From: CAYVQZ01 sp964453435 | GTDB lineage: Bacteria; Abyssobacteria; SURF-5 | Direction of reading: 5' to 3' | Length of the DNA stretch: 36,476 nucleotides | NCBI GenBank assembly: GCA_964453435.1 | Contig: CAYVQZ010000053.1 | Location: forward strand, 1 to 36,476 | Shown here: positions 1-7,860 of the stretch, one piece after another | How the letters are laid out: the number at the start of each line of letters is the position of its first letter | Position numbering within the stretch: position 1 is the first letter of the stretch | Position numbers and translations under genes: made by a program | Notes under the pieces: model-generated | Seen by the model: the letters and a program-made list of their open reading frames with translations, nothing else | The model's database searches: none | What the model was told of the DNA's origin: nothing

Positions 1-212
1 ATAGCGATGTGTACCATGTCTGTTCAGACACGTGTCGTAATAAAGTCACGCTAGGTTTTTCCTTTTGCTTGCAAAGGCATGCGTACAGCATCGCGGAGCC
101 GCCAGCACAGTGGAAAGGGTTGCGGGAATTTTAAGCATGCTTCTCGGAATTGGAAAAGGCGGTCCTTTGGTCATACTCGGGTTTGTCATTCCGGGCATTG
201 CTTGGTTGCAGC
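1..212. other. Non-coding end of window, downstream of the efflux operon
   Basis: No convincing gene is seen. The stretch lies after the stop codon of the RND pump. It contains a small hairpin at 17-30 (TGTCTG, TT, CAGACA) and a 10-bp palindrome AAGCATGCTT near 133. Neither has a T-tract, so I do not call a terminator. The short ORFs here show no ribosome site or family resemblance. Confidence 0.5.
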
Positions 213-3200
213 CTAAAATCGGGTGCGGCCAAGAAGGCTGGCAGCGTCGTCGACGATGGCGTATATGCTGGGAACGAGCAGCAGCGTAAGGAAGGTAGCG
301 AATATCAGGCCCCACACTATCGCCATTGCGACCGGAGTCAAAAACGGGCTTACCCCGAAGAGGCCCGAGGCGAGCGGCAACAGTCCGAATATCGTGGTTA
401 CAGAAGTCAGAATCACCGGACGCAGCCGCAACCTGCCGGCTCTGAGCAGGGCGTCCCTCCTCGGGAGACCGCTCTCGCGGCCCGTATTGATGAAGTCGAC
501 GAGAATCAGGGAGTCGTTCACGACGATGCCGGCAAGACCGATTGCTCCGATGATGGCCATCAGCCCGAGCGGTTCTCGCATGACATAAAAGCCGAGCACG
601 ATGCCAATGAAGGAAAAAGGCACGGCCAGCATCACTACAATCGGTTGCACGAATGATTTGAACAAAGCGCCGAGAATAACGTATATAAGAAGGGTCGCCA
701 CTCCGAACGCTTTGAGCAGCGCTTCCATCTGCTCCTGGGTCTCCTCGTATTCACCCGAAAAGTTCATCTCGTAACCCGGATAAGCCCGGGAGAAAGCTCG
801 GGAGCGGTCTTTGAGAAGGCGGTTGACTTCCAGCGACGTTATCACTTCCTCGTCCACATTTGCGCTGACCGTGATAGCCCTTTTGCGATCATAGCGTATG
901 ATGTTTGTGTAGCCGGGTTCATACTCGATTCGGGCGAAATTCTTGAAAGGAATCAGCTCTCCCGTGCGATTGCGGAACTTCATTTCTTCGATGTCTTCCA
1001 TATGGCGGCTGAATGATTCCTGCAGTTTGACGCGAACATCGATTTCCTCGCCCTCGTCGTGAATGACGGATGCGATTCCGCCGTCAATCGCGTACCTGAT
1101 TGCAAAGCCGACCGTCGCGAGGTCCAATCCCATCAAGTACGCCTTCTCTTCGTCGATCACGATGCGGGCTTCTCCCTTGCCGGGTTCGAAGTCGTCGGAA
1201 ATGTCTTTTACGCCCTCTAATGTTGGAAGGTATGCTTTGATGTCATCCGCGACCTCGCGGAGGACGTCGAGGTTGTCACCGCGGAGCCGAACCTCGATGG
1301 CCGGCTCGATAGGCGGGCCCTCGCGCCATTCCACGAAGTTCAGTTCCGCCGGCCCCGGAATCCCCTTGATCCTTTCGCGAAACTCGTTGACGATTTCCAG
1401 GCCGGGACGCTCTCGCTTGAATGGGTCCGTCAGGTCAAGAACCACCTGTCCGATGTGAGAGCCCGATTGGAAATCGTAATTGGCGAGCTGGCCGGTTCCC
1501 ACTCGACCGATAACCGCAAATATCTCTTCCTTCGGAAATTCGAGCGCGATATTTTCGAACCGTTCGACAACTTTTTCGGTTTCCTCAAGCTTGGTTCCGA
1601 CGGGCATCTTGATGGTTACCCCGAACTCTTCGACGTCGCGCGCGGGAAAAAGCACGAAGGGCATGAAGAAATAGGCGAAGGCTATGCAGGCGCCGGCAAG
1701 AACAACAACGGTGAGGACACCCAAATATCGCCATTTGAGCGTGAACCCGAGCACATGGAGATACGCCTTCGTGAGAGTCTGCTGCCAGCCTCTGCGTTCA
1801 CCCTCCCCCGACCGCGTCATGCCCGGTTTCGCAAAGTCCGCGATATGCGAGGGCAAAATGAAAAATGCTTCCGCCAGAGAGGCAAGAAGCGCAAAGGTCA
1901 AGGTTTCCGGGATTACTCCCATGAACTTGCCGAGGGTTCCGGTCATCAGCATAAGCGGCATGAATGCCGATATGGTTGTTGTGACTGCGGCGACGACGGG
2001 CCATGTAACCTCTTTCGTCCCCACGATGGCCGCTTCCGCCGGGCTCTTTCCTTCTTCGATATGACGGCAGGCGTTCTCGCAAATTATGATTGCGTCATCC
2101 ACGACGATTCCCAACACGAGAATCAGTCCGAAAAGCGAGAGCATGTTTATCGTGATTCCGAAATAGTGCATGAGCAGGATTGCCATGGCGAAGGCGACCG
2201 GCAGGCCGATTGCGGTCAGGACCGCGGGGCGTAACCCGACAAAGATGAACAGCACTGTCAGTACCAGGACAAGCCCCACCGCCCCGTTCTGGTATAAGGC
2301 GTTCAGATTATTCCACACATCGACAGCGGCGTCGTTGGTGAGCGTCAGCCTGACACCTTCCGGCAACCGCCCTTCTTCATATTCCCGCATCAGGCCTTTC
2401 AGTTTGTCAACGATCCTTACCGTGTCGCCCGTCTTGCTCTTCAAAACCATGAGGCTGATGCTACTTTCGCCGTTCAATCTGCCCCTCGTCGTCGCTTTCT
2501 CGAACGTGTCGGAGACGGTGGCCACGTCCTTAACATATACGTGTCCGCCCTCCGCAGTTGACCGGAGAATCACACGCTCGACCTGCTTTAACGTCTCTGC
2601 CTCGCCCATCGTGCGAACGAGGAGTTCCTGCCTGCCCGGACCGAGGGTGCCCGCAGGAATATCGAGATTCTTGTTTTTTAAGCTGAGGATCACATCGGCA
2701 AGAGCGAGGTTGTAGCTTTCCAGACGCCCGGGATCGACCTCCACCCATATCTCACGATCTCGACGTCCCATCGTGTCAACCGCGTCGACGCCTCGGATAT
2801 CCAGAATGTCGTCCTCGAGGTCCTCGGAAAGCTCCTTCAGCACATGTTCCGAGGCTCCGCTGAGTGACACGATCGCTACGATTGTAGTCCACTGTTCCTC
2901 CTCCACCTCGGGCGTCTCCGCGTCCTCGGGCAGGTCCTCGACTCTGTTGACCTTGTTCTGGACCTCCTGCACCTTCCGGGGAAAGTCTTCTATGCCGGCC
3001 TCGAAATCAACCTCTATCTGGGAGAAGCCCTCCATGGAAACAGATCGAATGTCATCGATTCCCTGGATGCTCACGATCTCGTCTTCGATGGGGATGGTGA
3101 TGAGTTTTTCGATATCCTCGGGCGAGACGCCGGGATACTCGGTGTAGACCCACACTTCATCGAGGGAGACGTCGGGAAATTTCTCCTTGGTCATGTACGA

Positions 3201-3287
3201 GTAGGAGACAACTCCCGCCACGAGCACGAGAATAACGAGAAGATTGACGAGGACCGGTTGTTTTACTGAAAATTCAGAAATATGCAT
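213..3287 (-). CDS. RND-family efflux transporter permease (AcrB/MexB-like)
   Basis: Inner-membrane proton-driven pump that would export hydrophobic or amphiphilic compounds together with the adaptor encoded just upstream and an outer-membrane channel, which is not in the window. The 1024 residues match the usual family length. An N-terminal transmembrane helix (about 11-31) is followed by a large periplasmic porter region, a block of membrane helices from about 335, a second periplasmic region and a second helical block near the C-terminus. The acidic pair D397-D398 in a GIVVDDA context in the fourth helix is the proton-relay signature of RND pumps. The ATG lies 8 nt after the adaptor stop codon with only a weak ribosome site, which suggests translational coupling. 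Substrates cannot be told from sequence. Confidence 0.95.
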   Translation of the reverse strand: MHISEFSVKQPVLVNLLVILVLVAGVVSYSYMTKEKFPDVSLDEVWVYTEYPGVSPEDIEKLITIPIEDEIVSIQGIDDIRSVSMEGFSQIEVDFEAGIEDFPRKVQEVQNKVNRVEDLPEDAETPEVEEEQWTTIVAIVSLSGASEHVLKELSEDLEDDILDIRGVDAVDTMGRRDREIWVEVDPGRLESYNLALADVILSLKNKNLDIPAGTLGPGRQELLVRTMGEAETLKQVERVILRSTAEGGHVYVKDVATVSDTFEKATTRGRLNGESSISLMVLKSKTGDTVRIVDKLKGLMREYEEGRLPEGVRLTLTNDAAVDVWNNLNALYQNGAVGLVLVLTVLFIFVGLRPAVLTAIGLPVAFAMAILLMHYFGITINMLSLFGLILVLGIVVDDAIIICENACRHIEEGKSPAEAAIVGTKEVTWPVVAAVTTTISAFMPLMLMTGTLGKFMGVIPETLTFALLASLAEAFFILPSHIADFAKPGMTRSGEGERRGWQQTLTKAYLHVLGFTLKWRYLGVLTVVVLAGACIAFAYFFMPFVLFPARDVEEFGVTIKMPVGTKLEETEKVVERFENIALEFPKEEIFAVIGRVGTGQLANYDFQSGSHIGQVVLDLTDPFKRERPGLEIVNEFRERIKGIPGPAELNFVEWREGPPIEPAIEVRLRGDNLDVLREVADDIKAYLPTLEGVKDISDDFEPGKGEARIVIDEEKAYLMGLDLATVGFAIRYAIDGGIASVIHDEGEEIDVRVKLQESFSRHMEDIEEMKFRNRTGELIPFKNFARIEYEPGYTNIIRYDRKRAITVSANVDEEVITSLEVNRLLKDRSRAFSRAYPGYEMNFSGEYEETQEQMEALLKAFGVATLLIYVILGALFKSFVQPIVVMLAVPFSFIGIVLGFYVMREPLGLMAIIGAIGLAGIVVNDSLILVDFINTGRESGLPRRDALLRAGRLRLRPVILTSVTTIFGLLPLASGLFGVSPFLTPVAMAIVWGLIFATFLTLLLVPSIYAIVDDAASLLGRTRF

Positions 3288-3295
3288 TCTAAGTT

Positions 3296-4387
3296 TTATC
3301 TGACATCGACCTTCATGCCGTCGCGAAGGGATTTTTGCCCGGTGACAACTACCGTGTCGCCGGGCTCTATTCCACGAGTGATGAGCACGTTTCCGCGGTC
3401 CTCAAAGCCAAGCTCGACCGCTTTCGCCGCAACTGTTTCGCTTGTCACAATAAATACGGTCGGCCGTCCGTCCCGCTCGACGACCACGTCCTGTGGGAGA
3501 ACGATTGCGTCCGGAAAAGTTCGGCCTCGTATTCTTACCCGCCCGATGAAGCCCGGCAGCAGCCTTTGAGGTTTATCGTTGACAACCAGTATTTCTACCG
3601 GGAAGGTTCGCGTCTGCGGTTCCGCCTGGGCCGCTATGGTGTGAACCTCACCGTGAAAGCCGATTCCCGGGTATCCGTCAACCTTAATCTCTGCGTCCTG
3701 AGCTTTTTTTATCTTTGTCACGTCAAGCTCGGACACATGCACGACAACCTTTACGCGGGCGAGGTCAACGATGTCAAAAAGGGGCTCGCCCGGCTGAATG
3801 AGTTCACCCACCTCGATGTATTTCCTGGTTATCTCGCCGTCGATGGGACTTACAATGGCGGCGTCGGAAAGATCGCGCTCGGCGGCGGCAAGCTTGGCCG
3901 CGGCCATGTCCAACTGGCCTGTATGGACGTTCACCCTCAATTCTGCTTCCTCGACCGCGTCTTCTGAAATTACCCCCTCTCTAAACAGGTCGGCCTGTCT
4001 CCTGGCGTCGCCTCTTGAGTCCGCCAGGTTCGCTTTCGCAATCTCGACCTCGGCACGCGCGAGGTCCCGCGCTATCCGAAGTCTCTCCTCGTCGAGGCGC
4101 GCGAGCAATGTGCCTTTCTCGACCGTGTCGCCGACGTCAACATATATTCCCGCAACCGTTCCCCCGACCTCGGCCGCGAGATTCACGCTCTTATCCGCCG
4201 AAACGGAGCCGATAGCGCGAATCCATTCGACGGCCTCCCGTTCTTTCGCCGGCATCACTTCCACGGGAAAAGCGATTTCGCCCCGGTTAAGAGTGCCCTG
4301 TTCGGGGCGACGGCCTCGAGGGCCTGACATGTCGGAACAGTTCGTAAACAAAAGAATCAGGCAGCAGCTAAGGGTGACCCTTACCAT
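3296..4387 (-). CDS. RND efflux periplasmic adaptor (membrane fusion protein)
   Basis: Bridges the RND pump to an outer-membrane channel. From the chosen start it has 363 residues. An N-terminal hydrophobic signal ending in LLFTNC looks like a slightly irregular lipoprotein signal. A split biotinyl/lipoyl-like domain (GGTVAGIYVDVGDTV and SPIDGEITRKYIEVGELI) flanks an alpha-hairpin rich in A, E, R and L; beta-barrel and membrane-proximal domains follow. I prefer the ATG at 4387: AAGGGAG sits 7 nt before it and the signal sequence begins there. The frame is open to an upstream ATG at 4441 that overlaps the tetR stop as ATGA. That start would add 18 residues ahead of the signal and has no clear ribosome site. 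The middle gene of the efflux operon. Confidence 0.92.
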   Translation of the reverse strand: MVRVTLSCCLILLFTNCSDMSGPRGRRPEQGTLNRGEIAFPVEVMPAKEREAVEWIRAIGSVSADKSVNLAAEVGGTVAGIYVDVGDTVEKGTLLARLDEERLRIARDLARAEVEIAKANLADSRGDARRQADLFREGVISEDAVEEAELRVNVHTGQLDMAAAKLAAAERDLSDAAIVSPIDGEITRKYIEVGELIQPGEPLFDIVDLARVKVVVHVSELDVTKIKKAQDAEIKVDGYPGIGFHGEVHTIAAQAEPQTRTFPVEILVVNDKPQRLLPGFIGRVRIRGRTFPDAIVLPQDVVVERDGRPTVFIVTSETVAAKAVELGFEDRGNVLITRGIEPGDTVVVTGQKSLRDGMKVDVR

Positions 4388-4437
4388 GGAATGACTCCCT
4401 TTCCGAACGGAAAACAGAGAAGGTTTTCGGGTTTCTC

Positions 4438-5049
4438 TCATAACGCGAGCGAAATAGTGTCGCCGTCGATGCCGAGAACACTTTTAAACAGGTGCTCGAC
4501 CGCCAGGCGGACACGTTTGCGACGACCTCCGTCGGACATTAAGCCGGGCTCATGCATCAGGTGAACGAGCGCATGGAAAAGAATGTCCGTCGTCTCTGCC
4601 GGAACGGGCGCATGAAAACGTCCCTGCGCAACTCCCGCCTCCACCACTTCCCTCACACGAGGGATCAGCCTGGTGTGCGACATCTCCTCGAGTTTGTGAT
4701 GGAGCAGCGTATTGCTCTCCAGGTGCGCTCCGTCCAGCAGTTTCTTCTTATCCCTGTTAAAGCGAAACATGCAATTAAGCATTTCGTTGATTTTCGCGCA
4801 GGGATCACTTCCCCCTTCGCTTATCAAGGAGAGTTCGCGTTCGAGGGCGGAGAAATTTTTGTTAAGAACGGACTCGAGAATATGTGTCTTGGATTCGAAG
4901 TGATAATAGAAGGTTCCCTGGGCGACTCCGACAGCTTTGACAATGTCATTGACAGCGGTTCGTTCGTAACCCCTTTCCAAAAAAAGGCGTTCGGCTGCGT
5001 TTATCAGTTCCTGTCTTCTTTCAATAACGTTCTTCGTAATTCGCCCCAT
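4438..5049 (-). CDS. TetR/AcrR-family transcriptional repressor
   Basis: Probable ligand-responsive repressor of the efflux operon that it heads. The 203 residues are typical of the family. The N-terminal 55 or so residues carry the helix-turn-helix: the AAERLFLERGYERTAVNDI segment, then VGVAQGTFYYHFESK, where the GTFYYHF recognition helix is diagnostic. The rest is a divergent helical ligand-binding and dimerisation domain. The gene is first in the operon; its stop overlaps an in-frame upstream ATG of the adaptor gene. A 17-bp operator-like dyad lies between its promoter -10 box and its ATG, so it probably represses itself together with the pump. The inducer is unknown. Confidence 0.93.
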   Translation of the reverse strand: MGRITKNVIERRQELINAAERLFLERGYERTAVNDIVKAVGVAQGTFYYHFESKTHILESVLNKNFSALERELSLISEGGSDPCAKINEMLNCMFRFNRDKKKLLDGAHLESNTLLHHKLEEMSHTRLIPRVREVVEAGVAQGRFHAPVPAETTDILFHALVHLMHEPGLMSDGGRRKRVRLAVEHLFKSVLGIDGDTISLAL

Positions 5050-5066
5050 CGCACGGCGCTCTTTCC

Positions 5067-5083
5067 TGACTGACTGTCAGTCA
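5067..5083. promoter_or_regulatory. Putative TetR operator, 17-bp perfect dyad
   Basis: TGACTGACTGTCAGTCA is a perfect inverted repeat of two 8-bp arms around one central base. It begins 2 nt downstream of the -10 box of the tetR promoter, covering the likely transcription start, so bound repressor would block initiation. The size and symmetry fit operators of TetR-family proteins. The link to this particular repressor is inferred from position. Confidence 0.75.
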
Positions 5084-5085
5084 TA

Positions 5086-5114
5086 AGTATACCATCCGCG
5101 CCGCTGCAAGTAAA
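5086..5114 (-). promoter_or_regulatory. Sigma-70-type promoter of the efflux operon
   Basis: On the minus strand TTTACT (5114-5109) and TATACT (5091-5086) are separated by 17 bp, matching 4 of 6 and 5 of 6 consensus bases. It points into tetR and is followed at once by the operator-like dyad. Confidence 0.6.
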
Positions 5115-5486
5115 GTCCTTGAAAAGATGACGCGTCCCGAACGAACTACCTCCATAAAGCGGCGCCAAAGAAAAGCAAAAACGTTCGGGAACCTGACATC
5201 ATATTTTCACGCCGACCAGCAAAAAGGTCCGGTCGCCGAGGAGGGAAATCGCAAGCGTCGCGGCAACGCAGCGTCGATTCCCACAGTCGGTCCCGCCTGA
5301 TTCAGGGAAGAAGCCTGTCTCGCCGGAGGTCGTCGGAAACACCTTGGACGGAGCGTCGACGCCTTCGGCGTTGACACGGCCTAACCGCTTGCGGTTCTTG
5401 CGGAACGGTGTCATATTAAATCAAAAATCAGGGTAGTATTTTCGCAATGACGTGGCTCCAACCAAGCGGGACAGGAGGATATGAAG
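5115..5486. other. Intergenic region between the efflux operon and the small-gene pair
   Basis: No gene supported. Small hairpins are present, among them AACCGC-TT-GCGGTT near 5382-5395 and a GTCGACGCC/GGCGTTGAC dyad near 5354-5374, without T-tracts. A minus-strand ORF of 71 codons has no ribosome site and no recognisable content. Promoters for 5487 must lie here, but no clear -35/-10 pair was found. Confidence 0.4.
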
Positions 5487-5834
5487 ATGAAAAATATCGA
5501 GTTGAAGTTGGGTGCAGTGGCTTATGGCGAGGCGGAAAAAGCCGCAAAGGAAGCCGCCTTGAAACAATCGAGCGAAACTCTTTCGCTCATGGCGTGGTAC
5601 GACAATATCAAGAAGTCCGGCGCGCCGCAAGAAGCATGTTCGGCAGAGAACTGGAAATGCGTTCGCGACTATGCGGAGCATCATAATGCCGACATCAGGG
5701 TCTCGGTGAACGATGATTACGAGTTCTATTTTGCCAGAACTCCGGCGGGGACGGAAACCCTCGACAAGGAGAGCGTTTCCGACGTTCACAAGGGCATCGC
5801 GGTTGACAAGGATGAGAACGTGCAGGGTGGATGA
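5487..5834 (+). CDS. Conserved-looking small protein, function unknown (AF1514-like?)
   Basis: Cytosolic protein of 115 residues, with no signal peptide or membrane segment. It is rich in A, E and K at the N-terminus (GEAEKAAKEAALKQ), has an aromatic central stretch with two cysteines (CSAENWKC), and a D/N-rich C-terminus with VNDDYEFYFART and DVHKGIAVD. The start at 5487 is chosen because AGGAGG (5473-5478) lies 8 nt before it; the in-frame ATG at 5481 is only 2 nt from that site. The overall look reminds me of AF1514-type hypothetical proteins, but this is recollection rather than a verified match. The next gene follows in the same direction 57 nt on, probably co-transcribed. Confidence 0.75.
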   Translation: MKNIELKLGAVAYGEAEKAAKEAALKQSSETLSLMAWYDNIKKSGAPQEACSAENWKCVRDYAEHHNADIRVSVNDDYEFYFARTPAGTETLDKESVSDVHKGIAVDKDENVQGG

Positions 5835-5891
5835 TTCGATCAATTCGATTGTGCTTTCCCGAATCGAGGCGGAACGAAAGGAAAATTTACG

Positions 5892-6101
5892 ATGGCACAG
5901 CAGAAAGCGAAAAAGATGACGGTGCAGGAACACAAGCTCATGAAGTCTCACAGCGGTCACGCCAACCATCTGTGCGAACTGACCAGCAAGCGCCAGATGG
6001 ATAAGGTCGGCAGATTGGCCAAGAACGCCCAGTACGTGTGTCACATCTGTGGAAGAGCGGCGGCCAAGGCTGCCAATGTCTGTGAACCGGTCGAGCTTTA
6101 G
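5892..6101 (+). CDS. Small cysteine-containing protein, putative zinc-binding
   Basis: A basic 69-residue protein of unknown function. The visible motif is CHIC (C50, C53) followed by C64 in the C-terminal part, with C28 and several histidines (HSGHANHLC, about 20-28) before it. This arrangement could bind a metal such as zinc. The N-terminus is lysine-rich (MAQQKAKKMTVQEHK). A purine-rich AAAGGA lies about 10 nt before the ATG. It follows the 5487 gene in the same direction and is succeeded by a terminator about 180 nt downstream, so the two form a small transcription unit. No specific role can be given. Confidence 0.75.
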   Translation: MAQQKAKKMTVQEHKLMKSHSGHANHLCELTSKRQMDKVGRLAKNAQYVCHICGRAAAKAANVCEPVEL

Positions 6102-6259
6102 AAAAATGAAGCCGAAGCGTTATCGGAATTTCGACGCACGGAGTGTCGATGCGCCCTTCGAAGGGGGTGATTTGTCGTGAAGATTCGGAGGCTTACAAAA
6201 AATACAAATCAGACCTGCAAGTGCAAGGCGTCATGTTAGCTATTTAGCCCGAGGATGAT

Positions 6260-6302
6260 GGGGAAGCTTTCGAAAGCTAAAGGGGAAGCTTCCCCTTTTT
6301 TT
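6260..6302 (+). terminator. Rho-independent terminator with alternative hairpins
   Basis: AAAGGGGAAGCTTCCCCTTT (6279-6298) can form a GC-rich stem with an AGCT loop and runs into a T-tract (6296-6302). Just before it AGCTTTCGAAAGCT (6265-6278) forms its own hairpin. GGGGAAGCTT at 6260-6269 could also pair with AAGCTTCCCC at 6286-6295, giving mutually exclusive folds. It ends the 5487-6101 unit and lies 140 nt beyond the stop of the convergent NtrC-type gene. Confidence 0.8.
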
Positions 6303-6443
6303 GTCACGGCTAAAGCGTTGGACAGAGTTCCCTCACTCAACGCACCTTCGTTCCTCCGTTCACCTTCCACCGGAAATTATTCCCGGAATTCGTGCGCTTG
6401 TTCATCGTTTCTATGGATAACAGCATAAACACCGGATTGCGCT

Positions 6444-7856
6444 TCACGCTTGTCTCTTGATATCCTTTGCCGAGATGTTGTATTTTCGCATGAGGGCGTG
6501 GAAGTTGGGCCTGCGCATTCCGACGTTCTCCGCGGCGCGCGACACATTTCCGTTGCACGCCTTGAGGGCTTTGATGATGAAGGCCTTTTGGATATGCCCG
6601 AAGGTGTTTTCCAGCAGATGTTTCTTGAGCGCGTTGAGGTCCTCGACGGTGTCGGGGATGGAATCGGCCTTGAGGGAGCGTTTCATTTGAAAGTGTTCCA
6701 TCAGGTAAATGAGGTCAAGCGTGTCGGTGTCCGACATGATGACGAGGCGCTCGATGACATTCTTGAGTTGACGCACATTTCCCGGCCAGTCATAGTTTAC
6801 AAGGGTCTCCAGCGCTTCGTCCGTGAAGCCCTCGATACGCTTTCCCGTTTTTCGGCAGAAATGCCTGAGAAAGTGGTACGCGAGCTTGGGAATATCGTCC
6901 CTCCGTTCTCTCAGCGGAGGAAGGTAAACGGGGAACACATTGAGGCGGTAAAAGAGGTCTTCTCTGAATTTCCCATCGTCGACCATGGTCTTCAAGTCTC
7001 TGTTGGTGGCCGCAATCACGCGGGCCGTCGTTTTCTTCGAATGGCTTGCCCCCACCGGTTTGTACTCGTGGGTCTCGAGCACACGCAACAGTTTTGCCTG
7101 GATATCCATGGTCAGGTTCGCGATATCGTCCAAAAATAGTGTGCCGCCGTTTGCGACCTCGAATATTCCCGCTTTGTCCTGTATTGCACCGGTGAATGCT
7201 CCTTTAACATGGCCGAATAATTCGCTTTCGAGAAGACCCGGTGAAAGGGTGCTGCAATCAACGGCCACAAATTGCCGCGATGCCTTTGGGCTGTGAGCAT
7301 GAATCGCGCCGGCGAAGAGTTCCTTGCCGGTCCCGCTCTCGCCATAGATGAGCACGGTGCTCTCGGTGGGCGCCACCTTTTCGACCTGCCCGAAGATGCG
7401 CGCCATCTTTTGGTTATCTCCGATGATGTTGTTGAAGCCGCGGCGGATAAGAAGCTCCTGTCGGAGTGAGAGGTTTTCTTCGACCAGCCTTTTCTTCTCG
7501 ACTGCCTTCTCGACCGCTATGAGTAATTGGTCGTCGGTGAATGGCTTCGTGAGGTAATCGAAGGCTCCGAGCTTCATGGCTTCCACCGCGTTTTGGACGG
7601 TCGAATATCCCGTCATGACAATGACATAGGTCTCGGGTTTCTGTTTGCGGATGGCCTTCAATACATCCATCCCGTCCATGTCCGGCAACTTCATGTCGAG
7701 GAGGACGACATCGTAATCACCCTTCAATGCGGTTTCGAGGCCCGCACTGCCGGTATGAGAACTGTCCACTGTTCGCTGTGCGTCAGAGAGGGCCAAACGA
7801 CATCCGCTGCAGATGACCTGCTCGTCGTCGATTATCAGAATGCGTGCTCGCTCCAT
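6444..7856 (-). CDS. NtrC-family sigma-54-dependent response regulator
   Basis: Phosphorylation-controlled activator that would open sigma-54 promoter complexes. The 470 residues have the standard three-part layout. The receiver (1-120) has acidic D10/D11, phospho-acceptor D54 and K104. The AAA+ domain (about 142-375) has Walker A GESGTGKE at 172-179, the sigma-54 contact loop GAFTGA at 219-224 and Walker B GGTLFLDD at 237-244. A C-terminal Fis-type helix-turn-helix (about 430-465) contains NVSRAAENVGMRRPNFHALM. It lies 4 nt downstream of its likely cognate kinase. The divergent formate dehydrogenase operon has a -24/-12 element and two dyads upstream, which makes that operon the obvious candidate target. 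Confidence 0.95.
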   Translation of the reverse strand: MERARILIIDDEQVICSGCRLALSDAQRTVDSSHTGSAGLETALKGDYDVVLLDMKLPDMDGMDVLKAIRKQKPETYVIVMTGYSTVQNAVEAMKLGAFDYLTKPFTDDQLLIAVEKAVEKKRLVEENLSLRQELLIRRGFNNIIGDNQKMARIFGQVEKVAPTESTVLIYGESGTGKELFAGAIHAHSPKASRQFVAVDCSTLSPGLLESELFGHVKGAFTGAIQDKAGIFEVANGGTLFLDDIANLTMDIQAKLLRVLETHEYKPVGASHSKKTTARVIAATNRDLKTMVDDGKFREDLFYRLNVFPVYLPPLRERRDDIPKLAYHFLRHFCRKTGKRIEGFTDEALETLVNYDWPGNVRQLKNVIERLVIMSDTDTLDLIYLMEHFQMKRSLKADSIPDTVEDLNALKKHLLENTFGHIQKAFIIKALKACNGNVSRAAENVGMRRPNFHALMRKYNISAKDIKRQA

Positions 7857-7860
7857 GCGC

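Noticed and set aside
1455..2234. Open frame of 259 codons antisense to the RND pump
   Set aside because: Charged low-complexity translation, no ribosome site, and lies within a fully conserved pump gene.
5199..5414. Minus-strand ORF of 71 codons between the efflux operon and the small genes
   Set aside because: No ribosome site, no domain, and it spans hairpin-rich intergenic DNA.
6102..6180. Very short ORF (ATG at 6106, about 24 codons) after the small cysteine protein
   Set aside because: No ribosome site of its own and no resemblance to anything known; more likely part of the 3' region before the terminator.
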